From the NCBI GenBank assembly GCA_038212445.1, contig JBBQUM010000005.1, positions 186,001-250,000 on the forward strand: a DNA stretch of 64,000 bases, written 5' to 3'. Shown one piece after another: positions 46,348 through 55,256 of the stretch; within the stretch, counting starts at the first letter, position 1; every line of letters starts with the position of its first letter. A model generated the notes under the pieces. The model was not told the DNA's origin. It did not search any database and worked only from the letters and a program-made list of their open reading frames with translations. The position numbers and the translations under genes were made by a program. This DNA is from TMP-7 sp038212445. Its GTDB lineage: Bacteria > Acidobacteriota > Terriglobia > Bryobacterales > Bryobacteraceae.

Positions 46348-46488
46348 GAACTACTAGAAAATTCCCTCTTATGTTTATAATCCGATTTAGTAAAAATAGC
46401 CAGAGCTAAGGTGACAAAACTTCAAGTAACCGTTGAGAAAAATCGCGCGCCTCTCAGTGTGCGCCAGCGAGGATCGAACTGACGTCCG

Positions 46489-46821
46489 ATGACTGACAAA
46501 ATTGTGATTTTGACCGCCTGCGAGACTCGCGAGGAAGCCGACCGGATCGCGCACCAGCTAGTGGAACGCCAGCTGGCCGCCTGCGTGAACATTCTTTCCG
46601 GGGTAAACAGCGTCTACCGGTGGAAGGGCGCCGTGGAGACCGCGTCCGAATTCCTGCTGTTGATCAAGACGAGCCGGGCGTTGAAGCCGGAGGTGGAAGC
46701 GCTGGTTGAGAAGATGCATTCGTACGAATTGCCGGAGTGCGTGGCGATTCCCATCGTCGACGGAAGTGAGCGCTACCTCGATTGGTTGGAGCAGGGGCTG
46801 AAGCCGCACGAGGACCGGTAG
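46489..46821 (+). CDS. cutA: CutA1 divalent-ion tolerance protein
   Basis: A 110-residue trimeric ferredoxin-like protein. Diagnostic segments are VILTACETREEADRIAHQLV, the conserved LAACVNI, the VYRWKGAVE strand and the ELPECVAIPIVDGS end. E. coli CutA1 is the same length. Family members bind copper or other divalent ions, although their role in tolerance is debated. No cation pump is next to it. Confidence 0.95.
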   Translation: MTDKIVILTACETREEADRIAHQLVERQLAACVNILSGVNSVYRWKGAVETASEFLLLIKTSRALKPEVEALVEKMHSYELPECVAIPIVDGSERYLDWLEQGLKPHEDR

Positions 46822-46864
46822 AGCGCGGACGGCGGTGTCCACGATAAGATACGGGACACTTCCA

Positions 46865-48160
46865 ATGACGAACCCCGTTGTTTCTGAAAAGCCGACTCGC
46901 GCCCGGTACATCGTGGTGGCGTTCGCACTCAGCCTGGCGATCCTTTCTTATATCGATCGGGTAGCGCTTTCACAGGCGGCGCCGCGCGTCCAGAAGGATC
47001 TGGGACTGAGCCAGCAGGACATGGGGCTGATCTTCGGTGCCTTCGGATTAGCCTACGCGCTGTTTGAGATTCCCGGCGGATTTCTGGGCGACTGGCTGGG
47101 GCCAAAGAAAGTGCTGATCCGCATCGTCATATGGTGGTCGTTCTTTACGGCGGTGTTGGGACAGATGTGGAACTTCCGCTCGCTGTGGACGGCGCAGATT
47201 CTTTTCGGCGCTGGTGAAGCGGGCTGCTTCCCGAACCTGACGAAAGCATTCAGCGTCTGGCTACCGCGGCACGAGCGTGTCCGCACTCAGGGGTTCATGT
47301 GGCTTTGCGCACGATGGGGAGGCGCTTTCACTCCGCTCATCGTGGTCTTCGCTTTCCATTACGTGAGTTGGCGTACGGCGTTCGCTATGTTCGGATCGCT
47401 GGGTGTGGTGTGGGTGACGTTGTTCTGGTGGTGGTTCAAGGACGATCCGGCCAAGCATCCGAGCGTGAACCAGGGAGAACTCGCGCTGCTGGAGAACGTG
47501 CGAGGGCTTGGGGGCGGACATGGCGACGTCCCGTGGAGCAAGCTGATCCGGTCGCGCACGGTGTGGTTCCTGTGGATCCAGTATTTCTGCTGTTCGTTCG
47601 GCTGGTACTTCTTCATCACGTATCAACCGAAATACTTGCAAGAGTTCCGCCACATGACCGAGCGCGAGAGTGCGTCGTTTGGGACGTTTCCGCTATTGCT
47701 GGGAGGGCTGGGGTGTTTGCTGGCAGGATTGATCGCGGCGAAGCTGGCCCGCTGGACGGGCAGCGTCACTAAGAGCCGGCGTGCGCTGAGCGTGACGGGC
47801 TTCCTGATCGCGTCGGCATGCTGGCTGGCGGTGACGCAGGTGGAGAGTCCTGGGGTCGCGGTTATGTTCATGGCGCTTGCGAGCTTCGGCAACGATCTCA
47901 ACATGCCGAGCGCGTGGGGAAGTTGCATGGACATCGGTGGGAAGTACGCCGGGACGCTCTCAGGGTCGATGAACATGATGGGAAATCTGGCGGGGTTCGC
48001 GATGCCGGCACTCGGCGGCGTGATCCTGCAGCGTACGGGCGGCAACTACCATGCAATCCTCTATCTGATCGCCGGGATCTACCTGGTGGGCGCGGCGCTC
48101 TGGCCGTTCATCGATCCAGTCACGCCGATCGAGAAGGACCTTGCCCCCACACCCCGGTAG
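46865..48160 (+). CDS. MFS transporter of the anion:cation symporter (ACS) type
   Basis: A 431-residue permease with 12 predicted helices. The opening TRARYIVVAFALSLAILSYIDRVALSQ and GGFLGDWLGPKKVLI (the MFS A-motif, DxxGPK in this branch) match hexuronate/glucarate-type ACS transporters. GTG at 46835 would add ten residues; ATG at 46865 is kept since the MTNPVV opening fits better. It follows cutA by 43 bases. The likely substrate is an organic anion such as a hexuronate; specificity is not decidable. Confidence 0.88.
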   Translation: MTNPVVSEKPTRARYIVVAFALSLAILSYIDRVALSQAAPRVQKDLGLSQQDMGLIFGAFGLAYALFEIPGGFLGDWLGPKKVLIRIVIWWSFFTAVLGQMWNFRSLWTAQILFGAGEAGCFPNLTKAFSVWLPRHERVRTQGFMWLCARWGGAFTPLIVVFAFHYVSWRTAFAMFGSLGVVWVTLFWWWFKDDPAKHPSVNQGELALLENVRGLGGGHGDVPWSKLIRSRTVWFLWIQYFCCSFGWYFFITYQPKYLQEFRHMTERESASFGTFPLLLGGLGCLLAGLIAAKLARWTGSVTKSRRALSVTGFLIASACWLAVTQVESPGVAVMFMALASFGNDLNMPSAWGSCMDIGGKYAGTLSGSMNMMGNLAGFAMPALGGVILQRTGGNYHAILYLIAGIYLVGAALWPFIDPVTPIEKDLAPTPR

Positions 48161-48163
48161 AGT

Positions 48164-48240
48164 ATCCGGTGTCAGAGACCGATTCTTTTTATCCGGTGTC
48201 AGAGACCGATTTCAAAGAATCGGTCTCTGACACCGATTTA
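48164..48240. repeat. REP-like triple repeat with an 18-bp palindrome
   Basis: ATCCGGTGTCAGAGACCGAT occurs as a direct pair at 48164-48183 and 48191-48210. A third copy is inverted: CGGTGTCAGAGACCGATT (48194-48211) and AATCGGTCTCTGACACCG (48218-48235) form a perfect 18-bp stem with a 6-base loop. It sits between the MFS stop and the miaA start with no T-tract, so it resembles an interspersed palindrome more than a standard terminator. The arms differ from those of the REP pair at 18951-19186. Confidence 0.85.
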
Positions 48241-48258
48241 ACGGCATCATGAAAGTAG

Positions 48259-49218
48259 ATGCCGACTGACCCGCCTTCCGCTGACCGCCCGCTTGTGGCG
48301 ATGCTCGGGCCGACGGGCTCCGGGAAGAGCGACCTCGCCCTTTCCATCGCCGCGGCATTCGACGGCGAAATCGTCAACTGCGACTCCATCCAGCTTTACC
48401 GCGGTTTCGACATCGGCAGCGCCAAGACGCCCCCGGAGGAGCGCCGCGACATCCCGCATCACATGATCGACGTCTGCGACCCGCAGGACGTTTGCACGGC
48501 CGGGGACTATGCGCGTCAGGCGCGCGAGGCGATCGCCGGCATTTCCGAGCGCGGTCGACTACCAGTGATGGCCGGCGGAACCGGATTCTATGTGCGGGCT
48601 CTCCTCGACGGCCTCTTCGACGGTCCCCTGCGCGACCAGCCAATGCGTCAGGCCCTGGCGCAGCGTGAGGCGAGACGCAGCGGCTTCCTGTGGCGAGCTC
48701 TTCGTCGCTACGACCGCGACGCCGCACAACGCATTCACCGCAACGACCTCAACAAGCTGATGCGCGCTCTTGAAGTGACCTTGGTTGCGCGCCGTCCGAT
48801 GACCGAGTTATTCACAACCGGACGGAATCCATTAATCGGATATGTTACTCTTAAATTGGTTCTAGATCCTCCGCGCGATGAGTTGTATCGCCGCTTGGAT
48901 GATCGCTCAGCGAGGATTTTTGAAACCGGTTTATTGGATGAGGTACGCGGTCTCCTCGCGCGGGGAGTACCGCACGATGCAAAGCCGTTTGAAGCGATAG
49001 GTTACAAACAGGCGCTGAGTTTTGTAAGCGGCGAGTTAAGCCGCGACACAGCGCTCGAAGAGATGCGACGCCACACCCGGCGCTACTCCAAACGGCAGGT
49101 TACCTGGTTTCGTCGCGAACCCGGCGCTGTTATTGTGTCCGGTTTCGGGACTGATGAAGAGGTACAGCGTTCGATACTGAACACGGTCAAAAACCACCTG
49201 GTTTCCTCGCGGGAATAA
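48259..49218 (+). CDS. miaA: tRNA dimethylallyltransferase
   Basis: A 319-residue enzyme that adds a dimethylallyl group to A37 of tRNAs reading UNN codons. The P-loop is LGPTGSGKSDLAL (residues 15-27), followed by the substrate segment NCDSIQLYRGFDIGSAKTPP, DIPHHMIDV, and GGTGFYVRALLDGLF. The C-terminal RRYSKRQVTWFRRE region is typical. ATG at 48259 lies 19 bases after the REP-like repeat. Length and motifs are those of active MiaA. Confidence 0.96.
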   Translation: MPTDPPSADRPLVAMLGPTGSGKSDLALSIAAAFDGEIVNCDSIQLYRGFDIGSAKTPPEERRDIPHHMIDVCDPQDVCTAGDYARQAREAIAGISERGRLPVMAGGTGFYVRALLDGLFDGPLRDQPMRQALAQREARRSGFLWRALRRYDRDAAQRIHRNDLNKLMRALEVTLVARRPMTELFTTGRNPLIGYVTLKLVLDPPRDELYRRLDDRSARIFETGLLDEVRGLLARGVPHDAKPFEAIGYKQALSFVSGELSRDTALEEMRRHTRRYSKRQVTWFRREPGAVIVSGFGTDEEVQRSILNTVKNHLVSSRE

Positions 49219-49309
49219 CTCGCGCAAAACGCATTTTTGTAGGAACAAAAACAGGCGTCGCACGTATTGATAAATGGTAAGCCTAGCTCAGTCGATAGGA
49301 GTTCCAGAA

Positions 49310-49615
49310 ATGAAAAAACTAATCTTAGGATTCGCCACAATCGCGCTTGCAGTAGCGAGCGCCGCCACTCACAAGGTCACGCTATTTCAGACTTCGAACC
49401 TCGGAGGCCAGGAGTTGAAGGCCGGCGAGTACAAGATTGAAGTTACTGACAATAAAGCCGTGATTAAAGACGGCAAGAAGGTTGTTACAACCGACGTAAA
49501 GGTCGAAACTGAAGGACAGAAGTTCGCGTCCACCAGCATTCGTTACACGGACGGCAGCAAGGTATCAGAAATCCGCTTAGGCGGAACCAACACCAAGCTC
49601 GTATTTGCCAATTAG
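49310..49615 (+). CDS. Small secreted protein, unknown function
   Basis: A 101-residue protein with a signal peptide (MKKLILGFATIALAVASAA, cleaved near AAT). The mature part is one beta-rich domain with a repeated GxYKIEVxDNKAVIKDGK-like pattern. I know similar short secreted proteins from Acidobacteria, but no function is established. TAGGAG precedes ATG 49310. An AT-rich inverted repeat TTTTTGT (49234-49240) / ACAAAAA (49245-49251) lies upstream and could be regulatory or mark the end of miaA. The gene is less GC-rich than its neighbours. Confidence 0.75.
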   Translation: MKKLILGFATIALAVASAATHKVTLFQTSNLGGQELKAGEYKIEVTDNKAVIKDGKKVVTTDVKVETEGQKFASTSIRYTDGSKVSEIRLGGTNTKLVFAN

Positions 49616-49626
49616 TCCACACGCAG

Positions 49627-49655
49627 GCGGGGCGGAGTTATTCCGTCCCGCTTTT
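49627..49655 (+). terminator. Intrinsic terminator after the small secreted protein
   Basis: GCGGGGCGGA (49627-49636) pairs with TCCGTCCCGC (49642-49651), one G-T wobble, 5-base loop, followed by TTTT. It ends just before the stop codon region of the convergent waaA-lpxK gene (49663). Confidence 0.75.
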
Positions 49656-49662
49656 CACTTAG

Positions 49663-52071
49663 TTACTCGCTACTTACATTCTGATGAACTGGTATCAAAT
49701 CCATCAGATCGTCGCCTGACTCCACATCCATCTGAATCTTTAACCAAAGCAGTGGCATCGCTTCGGGGATTCGACTTAGGTCACGCGGTAAGTTGTAACA
49801 ATCCTTCTCAGTTGTAACCAACGCCTCGGCGCCCATTTCACGCGCCTGTTCAGCTAACCGAAACAGCTCAACCGACTTATACAAGTGGTGGTCACCAAAC
49901 GGCCAGAACAGGACCACGTCCAAGCCGAGTTGCTCGATAGTCCGCCGGAATCCCGCGGGATTTCCCAAGCCGGCGAACGCGGCGACTTTCCGATAGGGAA
50001 CTTCGCTCGCGGGAATCGTTAGTCCATTGCGAACGTCGCGCCACTCGATGGGACGTACGCCGGCGCGGAAAATCGGCGCATGCTGGTTATAGCGCCGGAT
50101 CTCATGCTCCAGCGCGGCAGTCCGCATCCCCGACTCCACTCTGGTAATGACGATGGCACCCGCCCGCTCCAATCCACCCAGCGGTTCTCGCAGTCTGCCC
50201 CGCGGAACCACTTGGCCGCCCCCAAATGGCGCCAGTGCGTCGATCAGAACGATATCGAGGTCCCGGCGTAGAGCCCAATGCTGAAACCCGTCATCGAGCA
50301 CCAGTGCATCGGCGCCGAAGCGCTCGACGATCTGAGTACCAGCCTCGAAGCGGTCGCCACCGACGCCTACGTGCGCTAATCCCGCCTGTACGAAAATCTG
50401 CGCCTCGTCGCCGGTCAACGCGACGGGCGCCTGCGCGCGAGCGCGAACCAGTGTGCAGTCGGCGGAGGTGCGTCGACGGTACCCGCGGGTAAGAATCGCT
50501 GGTTGACGGCCAAGGTCGTACAGCCGGCCGGTCAGCCATTCGACGAACGGCGTCTTCCCAGCGCCGCCAACCGTCATGTTCCCAACGCTGATAACGGGAC
50601 GGTCAAGCCGGCGCGACGGCGTGGTGGCGCGGTCCCACTGCAGCCCCACCGTCCATGCCCAGGCGAGCGGCGCGAGCCAGGCGGAACCTCCCCTTCGATA
50701 AAAGCCTGTGTCGTGCAGCAAGACCAGTTCCACGGCCAACCGCTTGGCCACACCGCGCTTAGTGTCGGCCACTTTCTTGGCCCGCTCGCCAATGCTCCGG
50801 CGCTTGCTTTCGTCGTCCAACAGCGAGGCAATGGCCGGCGCGAGTTCCTGCTTGTGGGCGATGGTGACGGTAGCTTGAGCATCCGAAAACTCACGAGCGA
50901 TCTCGTCGAAGTTCTCCATGTGCGGCCCGCGCACCACCGGCTTGCCAAAGTACGCCGGCTCGAGGACGTTGTGTCCGCCGCGACGGGCCAGCGTCCCTCC
51001 CATGAAAATGGCGTCAGCCAGCTCAAACAGGCCGCTCAGTTCGCCCATCGAATCGAGCAGCAGCACAGCCGGCAATTCCGGCGGCGCACTCAGCTCGATA
51101 TCCGACCGCCTCACGAACCGCACGCCCGCCCGCGTTAATTTTGCCGCCGCGGAATCGAAACGCTCGGGCCGTCGCGGAACCAGAACCAGCAGATGCCGTG
51201 GATGCGTCTTTGAGAGCGCACGGAACGCATCGATGACAGCGTCGTCCTCATCCAGGTCCGTTGCATCGCGCGGTGGCATCGTGCTCGCGGCAATCCAGAT
51301 CTGGTCGGGACGGACCGAGTCGAGCATCACGCGAATCGGCGCAGCGACTCCGCCGGCGGGCGGCTTAAAGTCGTATTTCAGATTGCCGGCCGAGTGCACG
51401 ATGGACTCGGGAGCACCGGCAGCGACATAGCGGACGGCGTCCCGGGCGCTCTGCACCCAGATCGCATTCGGGAAAGAGAGCGGCGCTTGAAACAGCCAGC
51501 GGAGCTTCTTATAGCGGGGAAACGCACGGTCGGAGATGCGGCCGTTCACCACTGCCAAGGCCGCACCGTGCTTTCGCGACTCGCGCCAGAGGTTCGGCCA
51601 AATCTCGGTTTCAAGAATCACCACCAACGCGGGCCGCAGCTTGCGGAGAACTCGCCGGACGAACAAGGGATAGTCGAGCGGCGCGTAAAACAGACCGTTC
51701 ACCAGGGGCCGCAATTTGGTCTCGGCCAGTTCACGCCCGGCGACGGTGGTACACGACACGTAGACCGGCGCTTGCGGATACTGCTCCCGCAGCGCCACCA
51801 CCAGGGGAATCGCCGAGAGCACCTCGCCCACCGACACTGCATGCAACCAGATGCTACCGGCAGCCGTCGGCTCTACGGGGAAAGGTAACGTCCCAAAACG
51901 CTCGCGGAAATTGTGCCCGTAGCCGCGGTCGCGGGCGATGCGCCGTGCAAAATAGAATGGAAGCAACGGAGCGGCGGCCCACAGAGCCAGCCGGTAAAGG
52001 AGATAAATGCAGAGAATCCTGAATTGGGTGGCGATCTCTTTGAGTATAGCGGCCCTGTCGGCAGCGGACAA
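49663..52071 (-). CDS. waaA-lpxK: WaaA-LpxK fusion: Kdo transferase joined to lipid A 4'-kinase
   Basis: A single 802-residue reading frame joining two lipid A enzymes usually encoded separately. Residues 20-450 are WaaA (GT30): an N-terminal membrane anchor, HAVSVGE83VLSA with the catalytic Glu, ILETEIWPN at 152-160, and the C-terminal GGTLARRGGHNVLEPAYFG. Residues about 465-802 are LpxK: the P-loop ISVGNMTVGGAGKTPFVEWL at 494-513, TRGYRRR, LTGDEA, and VLDDGFQHWALRRDLDIVL. The joint is a short linker. Fusion would bind Kdo transfer and 4'-phosphorylation of lipid A at the inner membrane. The first 22 residues overlap the divergent gene at 52007, so the true start may be internal. Confidence 0.88.
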   Translation of the reverse strand: MSAADRAAILKEIATQFRILCIYLLYRLALWAAAPLLPFYFARRIARDRGYGHNFRERFGTLPFPVEPTAAGSIWLHAVSVGEVLSAIPLVVALREQYPQAPVYVSCTTVAGRELAETKLRPLVNGLFYAPLDYPLFVRRVLRKLRPALVVILETEIWPNLWRESRKHGAALAVVNGRISDRAFPRYKKLRWLFQAPLSFPNAIWVQSARDAVRYVAAGAPESIVHSAGNLKYDFKPPAGGVAAPIRVMLDSVRPDQIWIAASTMPPRDATDLDEDDAVIDAFRALSKTHPRHLLVLVPRRPERFDSAAAKLTRAGVRFVRRSDIELSAPPELPAVLLLDSMGELSGLFELADAIFMGGTLARRGGHNVLEPAYFGKPVVRGPHMENFDEIAREFSDAQATVTIAHKQELAPAIASLLDDESKRRSIGERAKKVADTKRGVAKRLAVELVLLHDTGFYRRGGSAWLAPLAWAWTVGLQWDRATTPSRRLDRPVISVGNMTVGGAGKTPFVEWLTGRLYDLGRQPAILTRGYRRRTSADCTLVRARAQAPVALTGDEAQIFVQAGLAHVGVGGDRFEAGTQIVERFGADALVLDDGFQHWALRRDLDIVLIDALAPFGGGQVVPRGRLREPLGGLERAGAIVITRVESGMRTAALEHEIRRYNQHAPIFRAGVRPIEWRDVRNGLTIPASEVPYRKVAAFAGLGNPAGFRRTIEQLGLDVVLFWPFGDHHLYKSVELFRLAEQAREMGAEALVTTEKDCYNLPRDLSRIPEAMPLLWLKIQMDVESGDDLMDLIPVHQNVSSE

Positions 52072-52612
52072 GGAGACGCGATTCGCCGCGAAGCCGGCAG
52101 CGGACTATCCCACGCACGTGACTCAGGAAAAGCTGACCATCGCCGCCGTGCCCTACGTCACCGAGGAAGATATGAAGGCCGCGTTCGGCAAGGCCGATCC
52201 GGTGAAGTATGGCGTTCTGCCCGTGCTGGTGGTGATTCAGAACGACACTGGCAAGGCCATCCGGATTCAGCCGCAGGCGGAATACGTCGAATCAAGCGGC
52301 CACCATGTGGAAGCGATCAGCGCTGACGACGTGCAGCGCATCGGCACCCCTCCCCGGCGCAAGGACACCAACATCGGCATTCAATCGCCGATTCCCTTGC
52401 CTAAGAAAAAGAGCAACGGTCCGCTAGCCGCGTGGGAGATTACCGGACGCGCCTTCTCGGCCAAAATGATCCCGGCCGGAGAGCAGGCAAGCGGCTTCTT
52501 CTACTTTCAAGCGAGGCTCGAGCCCGGCTCCAAATTCTACCTGATCGGCCTCAGTGAGGCTTCCACCGGCAAGGAGCTCTTCTATTTCGAAGTGCCGCTC
52601 GATTCGAAATAA
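52007..52612 (+). CDS. Secreted hypothetical protein
   Basis: A 201-residue secreted protein (signal MQRILNWVAISLSIAALSA). It follows a good AAAGGAG ribosome site. The mature part holds an Ig-like or jelly-roll-type beta domain (YGVLPVLVVIQNDTGKAIRI, EPGSKFYLIGLSEASTGKEL) of no family I recognise. Its start lies inside the beginning of the divergent waaA-lpxK frame, a 65-base overlap. Confidence 0.7.
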   Translation: MQRILNWVAISLSIAALSAADKETRFAAKPAADYPTHVTQEKLTIAAVPYVTEEDMKAAFGKADPVKYGVLPVLVVIQNDTGKAIRIQPQAEYVESSGHHVEAISADDVQRIGTPPRRKDTNIGIQSPIPLPKKKSNGPLAAWEITGRAFSAKMIPAGEQASGFFYFQARLEPGSKFYLIGLSEASTGKELFYFEVPLDSK

Positions 52613-52615
52613 GCG

Positions 52616-53452
52616 CTACTTTTTGACTGCGGGCGAGGCCTTCGGGGGAGCCGGCGCAGCCTTGGCGGGTGCCGGAGCAGCCTTCTTCATGGCCGGCTTG
52701 GCCGGGGCTGTTTCAGGCCAGATCACCGTGGCGCTCTTGATCACGTCCAGATTGTCGAAGTCAGCCTTCAAATACTTCTCGCCTTCCGACATCACACGCA
52801 TCTGCGCCGGACCCTGACCGCCCTGCTCCTTGATCTCGCCATAACCGCTAAACAGGCCCTCGACTACATCGGGACGCTCAATCACTTCGCCGATCGGAGC
52901 AAAGCCCATCGCATCCAACGGCGAGTTGTCCTTGAGATTGAAGAAGAGTTGGGTGGTACGTGTGTTGGGCCCGCCCATGGCGAAAGTGAGGCGTCCCTTC
53001 GTATTCTTTTCCTTCACCGTATCGTCGGGGATTTTCGCGTCCACCCATGCCTGTGTGATCTTCGGTTCGGGGGAAACGCCGAACTGCACCACGAAACCGG
53101 GCGACACACGGTAGAAACGCACCCCTGTAAAGAAGCCATTCTTCACCAGGCTGAAAAAGCGGTCCGCGCCATTCGGCGCCCAGTCGCGATGGACGTCCAC
53201 AACGAAGCTTTCATCCTTGCCCGTGGTGAACTTGACCTTGTATTCGTCCGGCGCCGTCACTTTGAGAGTCGCAGGCTTCAGAAGTTTGATCGCTTGAGCC
53301 GGTGTAGGACCGAGTGGCGGCGGCGCCTTCGGTGCGGCCTTGGAAGCAGCCGGTTTAGCGGGTGCGGGCTTCACAGCGGCAGGCTTGACAGGAGCGGGGG
53401 GCTGAGCGAAGGAAACGGTGACACAGAAAAGAGTAAAAAGGGTCGAACGCAT
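52616..53452 (-). CDS. Exported cyclophilin-type peptidyl-prolyl isomerase
   Basis: A 278-residue protein that isomerises X-Pro bonds, probably in the periplasm. The signal peptide MRSTLFTLFCVTVSFAQ is followed by an Ala/Pro/Lys-rich linker (residues 18-50). The cyclophilin domain spans about 70-230 (APNGADRFFSLVKNGFF, GVRFYRVSPGFVVQFG, GRLTFAMGGPNTRTTQLFFN). The C-terminal tail is again Ala/Pro/Lys-rich. The start ATG at 53452 opens the signal peptide. The divergent nucleotidase start is 31 bases away. Confidence 0.9.
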   Translation of the reverse strand: MRSTLFTLFCVTVSFAQPPAPVKPAAVKPAPAKPAASKAAPKAPPPLGPTPAQAIKLLKPATLKVTAPDEYKVKFTTGKDESFVVDVHRDWAPNGADRFFSLVKNGFFTGVRFYRVSPGFVVQFGVSPEPKITQAWVDAKIPDDTVKEKNTKGRLTFAMGGPNTRTTQLFFNLKDNSPLDAMGFAPIGEVIERPDVVEGLFSGYGEIKEQGGQGPAQMRVMSEGEKYLKADFDNLDVIKSATVIWPETAPAKPAMKKAAPAPAKAAPAPPKASPAVKK

Positions 53453-53483
53453 CTGCTCGCGATTATACTGGAAGTGCCTGCCG

Positions 53484-55238
53484 ATGCGCATTTCTAAAGC
53501 CTTTTCCTTGATCTTTACCGCTGTCTCCGGACTGCTGTGGTTGCCTTGCAGCGTTGTTCATGCGAAGACGGTCACCGTGACTTTACTGGCCACCACCGAC
53601 GTCCACGGGAATATTTATCCGCATGACTACTTCACTGCCGCACCCGCTGCCCGGGGACTTGCCAAGATCTCCAAACTCGTGGACGCCGCGCGTGCCGAGA
53701 ATCCCAATTCCCTGCTGATCGACTGCGGCGATGCCATCCAGGGTTCTCCGCTCGAAGCCGTCTACCAGCACTACGTGCGCTCGGGAAGTTTGCCCCTCGA
53801 TCTGCCGGTGACGGTGAAACTCACCGCCGACCCTGTGATGCTGGCCATGAATAAGATCCGCTATGACGCGATGGTGCTCGGGAATCACGAGTTCAACTTC
53901 GGCCTGAAGAATCTCAATCGCGCCCGCGGAGACGCGCACTTTCCGTGGCTTTCGGCGAATACCGTCGTGACGCCGGGCGCTCCGAACAAGCCGTTCGACG
54001 GCTACATCATCAAAGAGATGGGCGGCGTGAAAGTGGCGATCATCGGAGTGACCACACCATCGATTCCGATGTGGGATGAAGCGCCAAATTACAAAGGCTA
54101 CGAGTTTCGCCCCATCGTCGAGACGGTGGACCGCATCGTCAGGGAAGTCCGGGAAAAGCATCACCCCGACCTTGTGATCGTCGCCGCGCATTCGGGCCTC
54201 GGGCGCGACTTGAAAACCGGCGCGCGCGAAACCAACGACCTGCCGGGCGAGAACGCCATGTACGATGTAGCGGAAAAAGTGAAAGGCATCGACGCGATCG
54301 TTTTTGGACACACCCACAATCAACTGCCCTCCGCCACCGTCAACGGCGTCCTACTCATGCAGCCCAAGAACTGGGCCATTTCGCTCGGCCGTATCGACTT
54401 CACTTTGAACGACGACGGCGGTCATTGGAGTGTGCAAGCCAAGACCAGCCATCTGATCCCGGTGAAGGCCGACGGGCCGGTGGACGACTCCATCCTCCAG
54501 CTCGACGAGCCGTACCAGCGTATGGCCGAGCAGTATCTGAACGCGCCAGTGGCTTCGACGAAAGTGGAGTTGAGCGCCGCGATGGCCCGCGCCCAGGACA
54601 CCGCCATACTCGACGCGGTCCAGCAGGTGCAACTCGAACTGGCGAAGGCCGATGTCTCGTTTGTCTCGTCATTCAACCCTCGGGTCAGGATTCCCGTGGG
54701 TCCTGTCACCGTCCGCCAAATTGCCGCGCTGTATCTCTACGACAACACCCTGCTGGCCATCCAAGGGACGGGCAAGATGGTGCGCGAGGCCCTGGAGAAC
54801 GCCGCCCGCTACTACCTGGAGTGCAACGGCGACTGCAGCAAGGGTCCGCTGTTCAACCCCAAGATGCCGGGCTTCAACTACGACATCGCCCAGGGCGTGG
54901 AGTACGAGATCGACGTGAGCAAGCCGTTGGGACAGCGGATTCAGAACCTGCGTTGGAAAGGGAAACCGCTCGCCGACAACCAACCGCTGCGCATCGCGCT
55001 GAACAACTACCGGGCCGGCGGCAGCGGCGGGTACACGATGTTCAAAGACGCGAAAGTCCTGTGGCGGTCTACCGACGAGATCCGTGACATGATCATCCGC
55101 TACTATTCCGACAAGCAGCATCTGCCTGAACAGCCTGACAACAACTGGCACGTTCTGCCCGATGCGGCGCTCCAACAGCTTCGCCGTGAAGCCGCCGGCG
55201 CTGCCCGAAATAACTCACTTCAATGGACCGGAAGTTGA
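53484..55238 (+). CDS. Exported 5'-nucleotidase/2',3'-cyclic phosphodiesterase
   Basis: A 584-residue bimetal phosphoesterase of the UshA/CpdB family. The signal peptide runs MRISKAFSLIFTAVSGLLWL and on to VVHA. The metal-binding motifs are TTDVHGN, DCGDAIQGS, LGNHEFNFG and FGHTHNQLP. The C-terminal domain that binds the base starts near residue 370 (ALYLYDNTLLAIQGTGKMVR). The start at 53484 is preferred to 53418 because it opens the signal peptide and has GGAAG upstream. It heads a plus-strand group through RidA. Confidence 0.93.
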   Translation: MRISKAFSLIFTAVSGLLWLPCSVVHAKTVTVTLLATTDVHGNIYPHDYFTAAPAARGLAKISKLVDAARAENPNSLLIDCGDAIQGSPLEAVYQHYVRSGSLPLDLPVTVKLTADPVMLAMNKIRYDAMVLGNHEFNFGLKNLNRARGDAHFPWLSANTVVTPGAPNKPFDGYIIKEMGGVKVAIIGVTTPSIPMWDEAPNYKGYEFRPIVETVDRIVREVREKHHPDLVIVAAHSGLGRDLKTGARETNDLPGENAMYDVAEKVKGIDAIVFGHTHNQLPSATVNGVLLMQPKNWAISLGRIDFTLNDDGGHWSVQAKTSHLIPVKADGPVDDSILQLDEPYQRMAEQYLNAPVASTKVELSAAMARAQDTAILDAVQQVQLELAKADVSFVSSFNPRVRIPVGPVTVRQIAALYLYDNTLLAIQGTGKMVREALENAARYYLECNGDCSKGPLFNPKMPGFNYDIAQGVEYEIDVSKPLGQRIQNLRWKGKPLADNQPLRIALNNYRAGGSGGYTMFKDAKVLWRSTDEIRDMIIRYYSDKQHLPEQPDNNWHVLPDAALQQLRREAAGAARNNSLQWTGS

Positions 55239-55256
55239 TATCCTAAAGCCGGAAAC

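Noticed and set aside
46455..46485. A minus-strand sequence like the 3' half of a tRNA (GCGCCAGCGAGGATCGAAC)
   Set aside because: The T-loop lacks the full TTCGAAT and no D-arm, anticodon arm or acceptor partner is visible; it could be a fragment left by an integration event, but it is too short to call.
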